Of a stretch of 64,000 nt of DNA, positions 44,545-53,141 are shown in pieces. The position numbers and the translations under genes are program-made. The notes beneath the pieces were generated by a model that saw only the letters and a list, made by a program, of their open reading frames with translations, was not told where the DNA came from and searched no databases. The stretch is from an uncultured Bacteroides sp. (GTDB lineage: Bacteria; Bacteroidota; Bacteroidia; Cytophagales; Cyclobacteriaceae), in NCBI GenBank assembly GCA_902168185.1, contig CABHOV010000024.1:1-64000 (forward strand), given 5' to 3'. Each line of letters begins with the position of its first letter. Positions within the stretch are counted from its first letter, which is position 1.

Positions 44545-45135
44545 TTACTCTTTCAAAACAAAATCAATACACATAACAGCCGCAAGAATCAATTGACGGA
44601 GCTGATGATTCTCGGGCACTTCAGAGCTGATCTGTAAAACGTAATTGTCAGCAGAGGTGAAAAGTTCTTTACCAAGACCAGACCACTGTTTAGTTACGGT
44701 AGCAAATTCTTTGTTGTCGCTTGATACAAATTTAAAATCCCAGCTAGTCCATTTTCCTTTCAGCATACAGAGTGAGCGCTCGCTGGCATCAAGCACTTCA
44801 AATTTTCCACCGATAGAAAAAAACTTCTGCTTGAACATCCCGATCAGTGTATCGTTTTCATCCAGCACTTGTACCGTTGATAAGAAAAAAGAAACGCCAC
44901 GTTTTACAGTGATAATCTTTTCGCCAGCGGGAGTTTTTATTTCGATGTTGAAAGGAGTCATCCGCTTATAATCCGAGAAACGCAAAAGCTTTGTAAAGAA
45001 CCCGAGGTTCTCTTCGCGGCAGTTCAATACAATTTGTTGTGTCTCCGGATTGTATATATCAAAACTGTTGGAAGCTTTGAAAATACCGACATGCTCTTTT
45101 ACAAAAAAGAGGTTCTTGTTAAGGATAGGATTCAT
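44545..45135 (-). CDS. LURP-one/scramblase-like protein
   Basis: 196 residues. The beta-barrel pattern of the Tubby/LURP-one/scramblase fold is visible: LFFVKEHVGIFKASNSFDIY, then FFSIGGKFEVLDASER, WDFKFVSSDNKEFATVTKQW and a final hydrophobic helix (LILAAVMCIDFVL) buried in the barrel in this fold. The biochemical role of bacterial members is unknown. Transcribed alone with a terminator on each side. Confidence 0.8.
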   Translation of the reverse strand: MNPILNKNLFFVKEHVGIFKASNSFDIYNPETQQIVLNCREENLGFFTKLLRFSDYKRMTPFNIEIKTPAGEKIITVKRGVSFFLSTVQVLDENDTLIGMFKQKFFSIGGKFEVLDASERSLCMLKGKWTSWDFKFVSSDNKEFATVTKQWSGLGKELFTSADNYVLQISSEVPENHQLRQLILAAVMCIDFVLKE

Positions 45136-45212
45136 AAAAGGGTTATAGAAATTTAGTTAGGATAATGATGGCGATGATGAGGCTCCTGGTAGTTTCAGAA
45201 TTATATACATAC

Positions 45213-45245
45213 AAAGCAGGCACCGTATTATAAGGTGCCTGCTTT
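45213..45245 (-). terminator. Hairpin terminator after glycyl-tRNA synthetase
   Basis: AAAGCAGGCACC pairs with GGTGCCTGCTTT around nine bases (12 perfect pairs), 21 bases after the stop at 45267. Confidence 0.88.
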
Positions 45246-45266
45246 AATGTATTTATACAAGTATAT

Positions 45267-46811
45267 CTATATTTTTCTGAGGAGGTTGTTGATCGAGCAC
45301 GCGTCAATCAATTTCGCTTTTACGTCTGCAATTTTTACACGCTCCTGTTTCATGGTATCGCGATCGCGGATTGTAACCGTATCGTCTTCCAATGTTTGAT
45401 GATCAATGGTGATACAATATGGAGTTCCGATAGCGTCTTGTCTTCTATAGCGTTTACCTATAGCATCCTTCTCTTCGTAGAAGCAGCGCAAATCGTACTT
45501 CAATTCATTCATCACAGCTTCTGCCTTCTCTGGTAAACCATCCCTCTTCATTAGTGGGAGAATGGCTACTTTGTGAGGAGCAAGCGGAGCAGGAATTCTC
45601 AGCACTACGCGTTCACTTCCATCTTCGAGTTTCTCTTCTATATATGACTTTGAGAGTACAGATAAGAACAAGCGATCTAAACCAACAGAGGTTTCTACAA
45701 CGTAAGGTATAAATGATTGATTGTCCTCAGAGTCAAAATACTGAAGTTTCTTGCCTGAGAATTTTTCGTGATTCTTTAGATCGAAATCAGTACGTGAATG
45801 TATACCTTCTAATTCTTTGAATCCCATAGGGAAATTAAACTGGATGTCGCAGGCTGCATTCGCATAGTGTGCCAGGTTCAAGTGATCATGGAAGCGATAA
45901 TTATCATTACCAAGACCTAGCGTCTGGTGCCACTTCATACGCTTGGCTTTCCAGTATTCGTACCACTTCATTTCTTCACCAGGCTTAATGAAGAACTGCA
46001 TTTCCATTTGCTCGAACTCGCGCATTCTGAAAATAAACTGACGCGCTACAATTTCATTGCGGAAGGCTTTACCGATCTGTGCTATACCGAAAGGTATTTT
46101 CATACGGCCCGTCTTCTGCACGTTCAGAAAGTTTACAAATATACCCTGTGCTGTTTCCGGGCGCAGGTATATCTTGTTAGTATCTTCTGCCAGAGAACCA
46201 ATCTCGGTGGAGAACATCAGGTTGAACTGACGAACCTCTGTCCAGTTCTTGGTGCCGGAAATAGGATCAGCTATATCTAGATCGATGATGAGTTGCTTCA
46301 TAGCCGCCATGTCGCCATTGCCCATTGCATCCTTCAACCGTGCATTGGTGTCATCAATTTTCTTCTGATACTCCAGCACACGTGCATTTGTTGTAACAAA
46401 TGTTTCGCGGTTAAATGATTCGCCAAATCGCTTCGCAGCCTTCTCGACTTCTTTCTCAATTTTATCTTCTATCTTGGTGATGGCGTCTTCTACCAGCACA
46501 TCGGCACGATAGCGTTTCTTGGAATCTTTATTGTCGACCATCGGGTCGTTAAAAGCATCTACGTGACCAGAAGCTTTCCAGGTTGTAGGATGCATAAAAA
46601 TAGCAGCATCGATCCCGACTATATTATCGTGGAGAAGCGTCATGAACTTCCACCAATACTCTTTTAGATTATTTTTTAGCTCGGCCCCGTTTTGTCCATA
46701 GTCATAGACAGCGCTGAGTCCATCGTAAATTTCACTGGAAGGAAAAACAAACCCATACTCCTTGGCATGGGCAATTACATTTTTAAACAGGTTATCTTCT
46801 TGTGCTGCCAT
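45267..46811 (-). CDS. glyS: Glycyl-tRNA synthetase, single-chain class II
   Basis: 514 residues from ATG 46811; a TTG three codons earlier also opens the frame but lies next to the -7 box. Class II motif 2 is FRNEIVARQFIFRMREFEQM and motif 3 is ETSVGLDRLFLSVL, with an anticodon-binding domain at the C-terminus (APHKVAILPLMKR). It is the alpha2 type, not the alpha2beta2 type with separate glyQ and glyS. Its -7 box is only six bases before the ATG. Own terminator. Confidence 0.96.
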   Translation of the reverse strand: MAAQEDNLFKNVIAHAKEYGFVFPSSEIYDGLSAVYDYGQNGAELKNNLKEYWWKFMTLLHDNIVGIDAAIFMHPTTWKASGHVDAFNDPMVDNKDSKKRYRADVLVEDAITKIEDKIEKEVEKAAKRFGESFNRETFVTTNARVLEYQKKIDDTNARLKDAMGNGDMAAMKQLIIDLDIADPISGTKNWTEVRQFNLMFSTEIGSLAEDTNKIYLRPETAQGIFVNFLNVQKTGRMKIPFGIAQIGKAFRNEIVARQFIFRMREFEQMEMQFFIKPGEEMKWYEYWKAKRMKWHQTLGLGNDNYRFHDHLNLAHYANAACDIQFNFPMGFKELEGIHSRTDFDLKNHEKFSGKKLQYFDSEDNQSFIPYVVETSVGLDRLFLSVLSKSYIEEKLEDGSERVVLRIPAPLAPHKVAILPLMKRDGLPEKAEAVMNELKYDLRCFYEEKDAIGKRYRRQDAIGTPYCITIDHQTLEDDTVTIRDRDTMKQERVKIADVKAKLIDACSINNLLRKI

Positions 46812-46817
46812 AAGCGG

Positions 46818-46825
46818 CAAAGATA
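46818..46825 (-). promoter_or_regulatory. Bacteroidota -7 box abutting glyS start
   Basis: TATCTTTG on the minus strand ends six bases before ATG 46811. If transcription starts about four bases after the box, the mRNA is nearly leaderless. Confidence 0.5.
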
Positions 46826-46916
46826 ATATTAGTCACCACTTCGCAGTGGACTCTCTCCTGTTTTTTGAATGTTAATCTCTGGTTAAGAAGCTTCCACCTG
46901 TTAGGTATAGCGTGAT

Positions 46917-48209
46917 TTAAGCAGCGCGTTTTGGAAGTTTAACGGTAAAGGTCGAGCCTATACCGGGAGATGATTCCAGGTGAATGGAGCCTGAAAGTTT
47001 CATCAGGGTTTCTTTCACAATGTATAGACCGAGGCCTGAGCCTTTTGATTTTTCGTTACCACGATAGAACATATCGTAGATCTTGCCGTGATATTCGGGC
47101 GCTATACCTTGTCCATTGTCCTCAACTTTAAGATAGAACACTCGTCCATTCAATTGATGGCGAAGACGTATATATTTCATGTCCTTGCGGGCGTCATGAT
47201 AACGGATGGCGTTGGAAACCAGGTTGCCAACTATAATTCTTAGTCTGTTCTTGTCAGATTCAACAACAGTATCCTGAGGTATATCAATCTGAAAATCGAT
47301 GCGCTCCGCTTCCGGAGAATACTTGAGGCTGTCCCACACTTCATTTGCCAGCTCATGAAGATTTACCTTCTCACGTGTAATGTCAAGGCGGTTGTTCCGG
47401 GAGTAATCCGTAATGTCTTTTATGAATTTATCCAGCGAATGAATACGGTCCTTCATCATCACCATATAGTTTCTTACCTCCTGCGGATTTTGTGAACGCT
47501 CCGCTATATTCAACAATCCCATGATCGAAGTAAGAGGTGCGCGCAAGTCGTGTGACGTACTATATACAAAGCGATCGAGCTCGCGATTTGTTTTGGTAAG
47601 CATCTCATTGCTTTGCACGAGTTGTATAGCATTGTAATGATTCAGGCTGATCAAAAGATATACTCCCATGGTAATGGCAGGAAGTGCTACTGTAAAATTC
47701 ACCACCAGGTGAAATAGCAATAGTTCATCGGAATAGTCGCGTTTAGGAATCAGACTAAAGTCTACGAAGTAAGCCAACGCAAACAATACATACGTAAAGA
47801 CTGCAAACAGAATCGATAGCAGTCGCTGTTTATAGTTGAACACAGCAAAGGCTGCTACAGAATTCGCGATAAAGAAAACAAAGATGCCGGTGTTGGGTGA
47901 TTCGCTTGCCGCAAAAAGATATACCATGATGTTAATGGTAGGCAGTAGAAAATAATTGGCCAGGCAATGGTCGCCTTGTCGATGTATAAATATAGAAAGC
48001 GAAAGAAAAAATAATGCGCAGACAAAAACGGGTATAGAAAAATAAGTACCCGACAGCAGGTCAATCAGTATATACATGCAACATAACAAAATGCCCAGCA
48101 GAGCAAATTGACCTGAAAGCATCACCTGTTTATATTCCCCCCAGGATTCTATATGTTTGTTTTCACCAACAATTAAATCCCTGATCTTTTTCTTCCACTC
48201 CATTCCCAC
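46917..48209 (-). CDS. Sensor histidine kinase with integral membrane sensor
   Basis: 430 residues from GTG 48209 (ATG 48203 is the alternative). Six membrane helices lie between residues about 28 and 195 with no large periplasmic domain, then a coiled linker, the H-box YSTSHDLRAPLTSIMG, and the ATPase boxes VGNLVSNAIRYHD (N), VEDNGQGIAPE (G1) and KGSGLGLYIVKET (G2). No response regulator is adjacent, so it is an orphan kinase whose partner is elsewhere. The 7TM-like sensor suggests detection of a membrane or small-molecule signal. It is divergent from the stress protein/antiporter pair. Confidence 0.92.
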   Translation of the reverse strand: MGMEWKKKIRDLIVGENKHIESWGEYKQVMLSGQFALLGILLCCMYILIDLLSGTYFSIPVFVCALFFLSLSIFIHRQGDHCLANYFLLPTINIMVYLFAASESPNTGIFVFFIANSVAAFAVFNYKQRLLSILFAVFTYVLFALAYFVDFSLIPKRDYSDELLLFHLVVNFTVALPAITMGVYLLISLNHYNAIQLVQSNEMLTKTNRELDRFVYSTSHDLRAPLTSIMGLLNIAERSQNPQEVRNYMVMMKDRIHSLDKFIKDITDYSRNNRLDITREKVNLHELANEVWDSLKYSPEAERIDFQIDIPQDTVVESDKNRLRIIVGNLVSNAIRYHDARKDMKYIRLRHQLNGRVFYLKVEDNGQGIAPEYHGKIYDMFYRGNEKSKGSGLGLYIVKETLMKLSGSIHLESSPGIGSTFTVKLPKRAA

Positions 48210-48226
48210 ACTAATTTTTGACTATA

Positions 48227-48234
48227 CAAAAGTA
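48227..48234 (-). promoter_or_regulatory. Bacteroidota -7 box before histidine kinase
   Basis: TACTTTTG on the minus strand, 17 bases from GTG 48209 and 23 from ATG 48203. Confidence 0.5.
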
Positions 48235-48407
48235 GAAGAAGCTCCCCATCTGTACGGTGAGATAATGGGGCTTGGAGTATTCATGCAAGGTTTTCAAGAA
48301 AATTCATAAGATTCATCACCGCAGACGTGTAATGTAATTCCGTGCAATGCGCGATTATAAAATATGTATTTGAACTATAGCATGTTAATAGACGCTTTAT
48401 GTTCCGT

Positions 48408-48415
48408 TAATTTTG
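48408..48415 (+). promoter_or_regulatory. Bacteroidota -7 box before stress protein
   Basis: TAATTTTG on the plus strand, about 125 bases before ATG 48541. Confidence 0.4.
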
Positions 48416-48540
48416 AAGTTTAACCATTCGGCAGAAGTAAGATTTCGCGGAACAAGAAGGTTCTGAAAATAGAAGTGCATGACCGGTGTACCGGATTATA
48501 CTTATGGGAAGCTTTGTTAAAACCGTTATCTTACCGCTTC

Positions 48541-49422
48541 ATGATGCATTTCCGCAAAATAGGATTGGCCCTTGCTTTCTCGCCGCGCACGCAAGCGCTT
48601 ATGGCTGAGGCAGCTCGGTTCAAGCGAATGTGGAATGCTGAACTGATTCTTATTCACGTAGGCGAGTACGGTGATAACGAAAAAATGCTGCTCGAAGAAT
48701 TTCTGTCTGCAGTAGATTTGTCGCAAGCAAAAGATGTTCGTGTCTTTTGGGAAAAAGGAAAACCCAGCGAACGTATACTGGCTACTTGTAAAAATGAAAA
48801 TATAGACTTGCTTATAGCCGGTGCGCTGAACAAAGAGAACCTTGTTCAATATTATCTCGGTACAATAGCGCGAAAAATTTTACGGAAGGCAGATTGCTCA
48901 TTGCTAATGCTTACCGATCCATCGATAACTCCAAATCCCTTTAAGAATATAGTGGTGAATGCCGAGGACAGTTCTTTTGTTGAAGAAGCTGTTCGTGCTG
49001 CATGCACAATTGGATTACGAGATAAAGCGCAATGGTTGCATGTAGTGCGCGAGATAAAATTATATGGCCTCACCATGTCAGCAGCGGATCAACATTCCGA
49101 ACATGAATATGAAAACCTGCGACAAAGCCTGGTGAAAGATGAAATAGACAACGTTGAAAAAATATTGAATAGTATACCACATGAGGGACTGAAAGTAAAT
49201 ATCAAAATGCTGGCGGGGAAGTCTGGATTTGAACTTGCAAAGTTTGCGCAACGAAAGCATGCAGACTTGTTGGTAGTAGGAGCATCTCCACGAAGGTTCT
49301 CTTTATTTGATAGAGTCTTCCCGCACGACCTCGAGTATATATTTGCAGATATGCCTTGTAACCTGCTGGTGATTCATCCGCCTAAAAGTGAGCGAATAGG
49401 AAAGGAGGCAAAGCGTGGTTAG
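48541..49422 (+). CDS. Tandem universal stress protein
   Basis: 293 residues from ATG 48541 (ATG 48544 also possible). Two USP domains in tandem: the first has ELILIHVGEYG and DLLIAGALNKENLVQYYLGT, the second GKSGFELAKFAQRKHADLLV and VGASPRRFSLFDRVFPHD. The ATP-binding G-x2-G-x9-G pattern is not complete in either copy, so nucleotide binding is uncertain. It overlaps the antiporter gene by eight bases, implying a joint product; USP domains often regulate CPA2 antiporters. Confidence 0.88.
   Translation: MMHFRKIGLALAFSPRTQALMAEAARFKRMWNAELILIHVGEYGDNEKMLLEEFLSAVDLSQAKDVRVFWEKGKPSERILATCKNENIDLLIAGALNKENLVQYYLGTIARKILRKADCSLLMLTDPSITPNPFKNIVVNAEDSSFVEEAVRAACTIGLRDKAQWLHVVREIKLYGLTMSAADQHSEHEYENLRQSLVKDEIDNVEKILNSIPHEGLKVNIKMLAGKSGFELAKFAQRKHADLLVVGASPRRFSLFDRVFPHDLEYIFADMPCNLLVIHPPKSERIGKEAKRG
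49403..49408 (+). promoter_or_regulatory. Strong Shine-Dalgarno before antiporter
   Basis: AGGAGG lies six bases before GTG 49415, inside the end of the stress-protein gene. Good Shine-Dalgarno sites are rare in Bacteroidota and elsewhere in this window, so it supports the GTG start and suggests tight translational coupling. Confidence 0.6.
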
Positions 49423-50647
49423 ATTAAGTCATGCTGATGTAGTACATCTTCTGATGCAGCTCGGTATCATGCTCATCATGGGACGTATATTCGCGGAGGT
49501 CGCCAGAAAATTTAAACAGCCTGCCGTGATCGGTGAAATTATAGCCGGTCTGCTTTTAGGTCCTACCGTGTTGGGCATGATTCAACCCGAATGGTTTCAT
49601 GCTTTATTCCCTGTGCCCAGCGGTGCAGGAACAGTATTGTCGGGCATGGTGCAGGTCGCTGTTGTGTTGCTGTTATTCATTGCCGGACTGGAAGTTGACC
49701 TGCATATAGTATGGCAACAAGGAAGGCAAGCTATAGCAACCAGTCTGTTTGGTTTGGTAATTCCTTTTTTGATCGGCTTTGTATTTCCATATTTATTCCC
49801 TGAGTTCTTTGGTATAGCAGATATACATGCGCGGTTAACGTTCGCTCTTTTTATGGGAACAGCCATGGCCATTTCAGCATTGCCGGTAATCGTTCGCATT
49901 CTGATGGATCTTAACATGTTCAAGTCACGCATGGGACTATTGGTTGTTGCTTCTGCGATGGTAGACGATGTGATTGGCTGGATGATTTTCTCTGTAATAC
50001 TTGGTATGATTGGCAAAGGCAGTGTTATACCTGTATGGTATACGGCTTTACTCACGTTGTTATTTGCTGCACTTATGCTAACAGTAGGCAGAGGATTGCT
50101 CAATAGATTTCTGCCATGGGTAAACCGGAAGCTTGCTTGGCCTGGTGGTGTACTTTCACTATCACTTGCACTTTGTTTTTTCGCAGCAGCGTTTACTGAA
50201 TATATAGGTATACATGCGATCTTCGGTGCGTTTATAATGGGTGTAGCCTTAGGTGATTCAGAACATTTTTCAGAACGCGCCAAAGAAATTGTTCATCAGT
50301 TTATCAATAACATTTTTGCTCCCTTGTTTTTTGTATCTATAGGGCTGCGCGTAAACTTCTTTACCAATTTCGATCTGTTATTAACGGTCATTATCATTTT
50401 CATCGCCTTTACAGGGAAAATATTTGGTGCAGGACTCGGCACACGATTGGGTGGTTTCTCCTGGAAAGAATCTCTGGCAGCAGGGTTCGGATTGAATGCC
50501 CGTGGTGCAATGGAAATTATACTCGGCTTAATTGCATTGGAGAATGGATTGATCAACGAAAAAGTATTCGTCTCCCTGGTTGTGATGGCGCTCGTTACCA
50601 GCATGACCAGTGGCCCGCTTATGCGATGGAGTTTGAATAGAAAATAA
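49415..50647 (+). CDS. CPA2 cation:proton antiporter
   Basis: 410 residues, membrane domain only, about 12 helices. CPA2 hallmarks: VIGEIIAGLLLGPTVLG in an early helix, ASAMVDDVIGWMIFS with the paired Asp of the ion site, and GLNARGAMEIILGLIALE near the end. No cytoplasmic RCK/TrkA-N domain, so regulation may come from the co-encoded stress protein. Exchanges Na+ or K+ for protons; the ion is not fixed by sequence. Starts at GTG with a strong Shine-Dalgarno. Confidence 0.92.
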   Translation: MVRLSHADVVHLLMQLGIMLIMGRIFAEVARKFKQPAVIGEIIAGLLLGPTVLGMIQPEWFHALFPVPSGAGTVLSGMVQVAVVLLLFIAGLEVDLHIVWQQGRQAIATSLFGLVIPFLIGFVFPYLFPEFFGIADIHARLTFALFMGTAMAISALPVIVRILMDLNMFKSRMGLLVVASAMVDDVIGWMIFSVILGMIGKGSVIPVWYTALLTLLFAALMLTVGRGLLNRFLPWVNRKLAWPGGVLSLSLALCFFAAAFTEYIGIHAIFGAFIMGVALGDSEHFSERAKEIVHQFINNIFAPLFFVSIGLRVNFFTNFDLLLTVIIIFIAFTGKIFGAGLGTRLGGFSWKESLAAGFGLNARGAMEIILGLIALENGLINEKVFVSLVVMALVTSMTSGPLMRWSLNRK

Positions 50648-50698
50648 TTGTTGGACTGTATTAGTGTCAGGATTCAACTGCAATATATATCTATATAC

Positions 50699-51526
50699 TT
50701 AAGGCTGTTTGGTATTTATGTTTTTGGCTTTCTCCCAGTATATATCCATCTCTGCAAGCGTCATCTCTCCCATAACTTTTCCATCTTTAGCGGACTCCGT
50801 TTCGAGGTATTGAAAACGCTTGATGAATTTTTTGTTGGTTCGTTCCAATGCTTCCTCCGGATCGATGTCTATAAAACGCGCATAGTTAACAAGTGAAAAG
50901 AGAAGATCCCCAAACTCTGCCATGGCTTTCTCTTTATTAATCGCTTCGTTGGATTCTGTGTTGAACTCCGTTTTAAATTCCTGCATCTCTTCTTCAACCT
51001 TTTGCCACACCTGCTCTTTCTTCTCCCAATCAAAACCAACACCACGAGCTTTGTCTTGAATGCGGATTGCCTTCACCAATGCAGGCAAAGATTTCGGTAC
51101 ACCTTCCAGCACAGATTTGTTTCCGGTCTTCAACTTAATTTTTTCCCAGTTCGCTTTTACAGTTTCTTCATCGTTGGCCACCACGTCACTATAAATATGC
51201 GGATGTCGTTCAATCAATTTATCACAAATTGAATGTAGCACATCAGTGATGTCAAATGCACCAAGTTCCGAAGCAATGCGCGCATAGAACACAAGGTGTA
51301 ACATGATATCACCAAGTTCCTTTTTTACTTCTTTCAGATCTCCTTCTAAAATGGAATCCGAAAGCTCGTATGTTTCTTCAATGGTGAGATGACGAAGACT
51401 TTCCAAGGTTTGTTTTTTATCCCACGGACAATTTTCCCGCAATTCATTCATGATGGTGAGCAACCGATCGAACGCTTTTAATTTTTCTTCACGTGTCGGG
51501 TCTGGTGCGGATATAACTTTTTTCAT
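50699..51526 (-). CDS. mazG: Nucleoside triphosphate pyrophosphohydrolase MazG
   Basis: 275 residues, two MazG domains. The N-terminal one has NCPWDKKQTLESLRHLTIEE and the EExxE/ExxD metal sites (EETYELSD, KELGDIMLHL); the C-terminal one has VEEEMQEFKTE and EFGDLLFSLVNYARF. It hydrolyses NTPs, protecting the pool and lowering (p)ppGpp-type stress in E. coli. Single gene, convergent with the antiporter. Confidence 0.95.
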   Translation of the reverse strand: MKKVISAPDPTREEKLKAFDRLLTIMNELRENCPWDKKQTLESLRHLTIEETYELSDSILEGDLKEVKKELGDIMLHLVFYARIASELGAFDITDVLHSICDKLIERHPHIYSDVVANDEETVKANWEKIKLKTGNKSVLEGVPKSLPALVKAIRIQDKARGVGFDWEKKEQVWQKVEEEMQEFKTEFNTESNEAINKEKAMAEFGDLLFSLVNYARFIDIDPEEALERTNKKFIKRFQYLETESAKDGKVMGEMTLAEMDIYWEKAKNINTKQP

Positions 51527-51637
51527 ACTTGCTGTTCAGTTGATTGACAAAATAACACGCGTCAATCTACAATGTAAAATCAGCAATCAAAATCATACTT
51601 CGTAAAGCTGTGTCTCGTGTCTCAAAGATTTCTTTCT

Positions 51638-51645
51638 TATTTTTG
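51638..51645 (+). promoter_or_regulatory. Bacteroidota -7 box before glmM
   Basis: TATTTTTG ends 24 bases before GTG 51670. Confidence 0.5.
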
Positions 51646-51669
51646 CCCTCCCCATTAAACTAAAATTAA

Positions 51670-53073
51670 GTGACTTTAATAAAATCGATTTCCGGTATAC
51701 GAGGTACTATTGGAGGTACAACAGGAGACAACCTCACACCTCTTGATATTGTAAAATTTGCTGCCGCCTACGGCACGTTGCTAAAGAAGAAAGAAGGCGC
51801 AACAAAAGTTGTCATCGGCCGTGATGCGCGACTCTCCGGTGAAATGGTGAGTGCGCTGGTTACCGCTACGCTTCAAGGTCTGGGATTTGATATTGTCGAT
51901 CTCGGTCTGTCAACAACGCCTACTGTAGAAATTGCTGTGCCGCTAGAAAAAGCAGCCGGTGGTATTATACTCACTGCCAGTCATAATCCTGTGCAGTGGA
52001 ACGCCTTGAAATTGCTAAATGAAAAGGGAGAATTTATTTCAGGTGAAGATGGCGAAGAAGTTTTGCGAATCGCAGCGAAGGAAGAATTTGAATTCGCGCA
52101 AGTAACAAAGCTTGGTAAATATGAAAAGAAGGATGACTATATCCAGATTCATATCGATCAGATTCTGAAACTTCCGCTCGTAGATGTAGCCGCAGTAGAA
52201 AGCAAAGGATTTAAAGTGGTAGTTGATGCTGTGAATTCAACCGGAGGTATAGCAGTGCCCATGCTTCTCAAAGCAATGGGTGTGAAAGTAAAGGAACTAT
52301 ACTGCGAGCCTACGGGACATTTTCCGCACAACCCCGAGCCACTCCCGGAACATCTTACGGATATCTGCCGCGAGATTAAAAAAGGAAAGTATGATTTAGG
52401 TATTGTGGTTGATCCGGATGTAGACCGTTTGGCATTGGTATGTGAAGATGGTACTCCTTTCGGAGAAGAGTATACATTGGTGGCCGTTGCTGATTACGTA
52501 TTGAATGCAGGCGAAAAGAAAAACGGAAATACAGTTTCCAACCTGTCGTCTACACGCGCACTGCGTGATGTAACCGAAAAGGCCGGAGGTAAATATGGTG
52601 CCGCTGCTGTTGGCGAAGTAAATGTCGTTACCATGATGAAAGAACAGCAGGCGGTAATTGGTGGTGAAGGTAATGGTGGCGTGATTTATCCGGATCTGCA
52701 TTACGGCCGTGATGCACTGGCAGGTATAGCACTTTTCCTGACACACCTGGCAAAGTCGGAGATGACGGTTTCGCGACTGCGCTCAACATACCCAAGTTAT
52801 GTTATTTCTAAAAACAAGATTGAATTAACTGCAGATATCAATGTCGACAAAGTGCTGGAGGCAGTAAAAAAGAAGTACGCGAAGCAGCCGATCAACACCA
52901 TTGACGGTGTTAAAATCGAGTTCGATAAGGAATGGGTGCATCTTCGGAAATCGAATACGGAACCAATCATCCGTATTTACGCAGAGTCAGACATGGAGGT
53001 AAAAGCCGATAATCTTGCGAAAAAGATCATATCAGACATTAAAGAGATCATTAGCGAAAAAACCTTGGCTTAA
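51670..53073 (+). CDS. glmM: Phosphoglucosamine mutase (GlmM-type phosphohexomutase)
   Basis: 467 residues, GTG start fixed by the promoter box. Four-domain alpha-D-phosphohexomutase: phosphoserine Ser104 in LTASHNPVQW, metal loop VDPDVDRLAL, sugar-binding GGEGNGGVIYPDLHYGRD and phosphate-binding RKSNTEPIIRIYAE. The enzyme makes glucosamine-1-phosphate for UDP-GlcNAc, needed for cell wall and LPS. A phosphomannomutase/phosphoglucomutase specificity is the alternative. Followed by a cysteine desulfurase. Confidence 0.9.
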   Translation: MTLIKSISGIRGTIGGTTGDNLTPLDIVKFAAAYGTLLKKKEGATKVVIGRDARLSGEMVSALVTATLQGLGFDIVDLGLSTTPTVEIAVPLEKAAGGIILTASHNPVQWNALKLLNEKGEFISGEDGEEVLRIAAKEEFEFAQVTKLGKYEKKDDYIQIHIDQILKLPLVDVAAVESKGFKVVVDAVNSTGGIAVPMLLKAMGVKVKELYCEPTGHFPHNPEPLPEHLTDICREIKKGKYDLGIVVDPDVDRLALVCEDGTPFGEEYTLVAVADYVLNAGEKKNGNTVSNLSSTRALRDVTEKAGGKYGAAAVGEVNVVTMMKEQQAVIGGEGNGGVIYPDLHYGRDALAGIALFLTHLAKSEMTVSRLRSTYPSYVISKNKIELTADINVDKVLEAVKKKYAKQPINTIDGVKIEFDKEWVHLRKSNTEPIIRIYAESDMEVKADNLAKKIISDIKEIISEKTLA

Positions 53074-53141
53074 TATCGGGCACCTGGCAAAGGATAACTC
53101 TGAACCTTTTAACTTTACGGCCAGAACTCATTAAACGAACT

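Larger units (their letters stand above)
48210..48540. promoter_or_regulatory. Divergent regulatory region, kinase versus stress/antiporter genes
   Basis: No gene seen in these 331 bases. The region has an exact -7 box for each direction: TACTTTTG on the minus strand at 48234-48227 for the kinase and TAATTTTG on the plus strand at 48408-48415 for the stress protein. A GTG at 48475 would extend the stress protein by 22 residues (HDRCTGLYLWEALL), which do not resemble the family. Confidence 0.5.

Noticed and set aside
49597-50283. Minus-strand open frame of 228 codons opposite the antiporter
   Set aside because: The antiporter frame has conserved CPA2 motifs; the antisense frame is Ser/Asn/Ile-rich without any domain.
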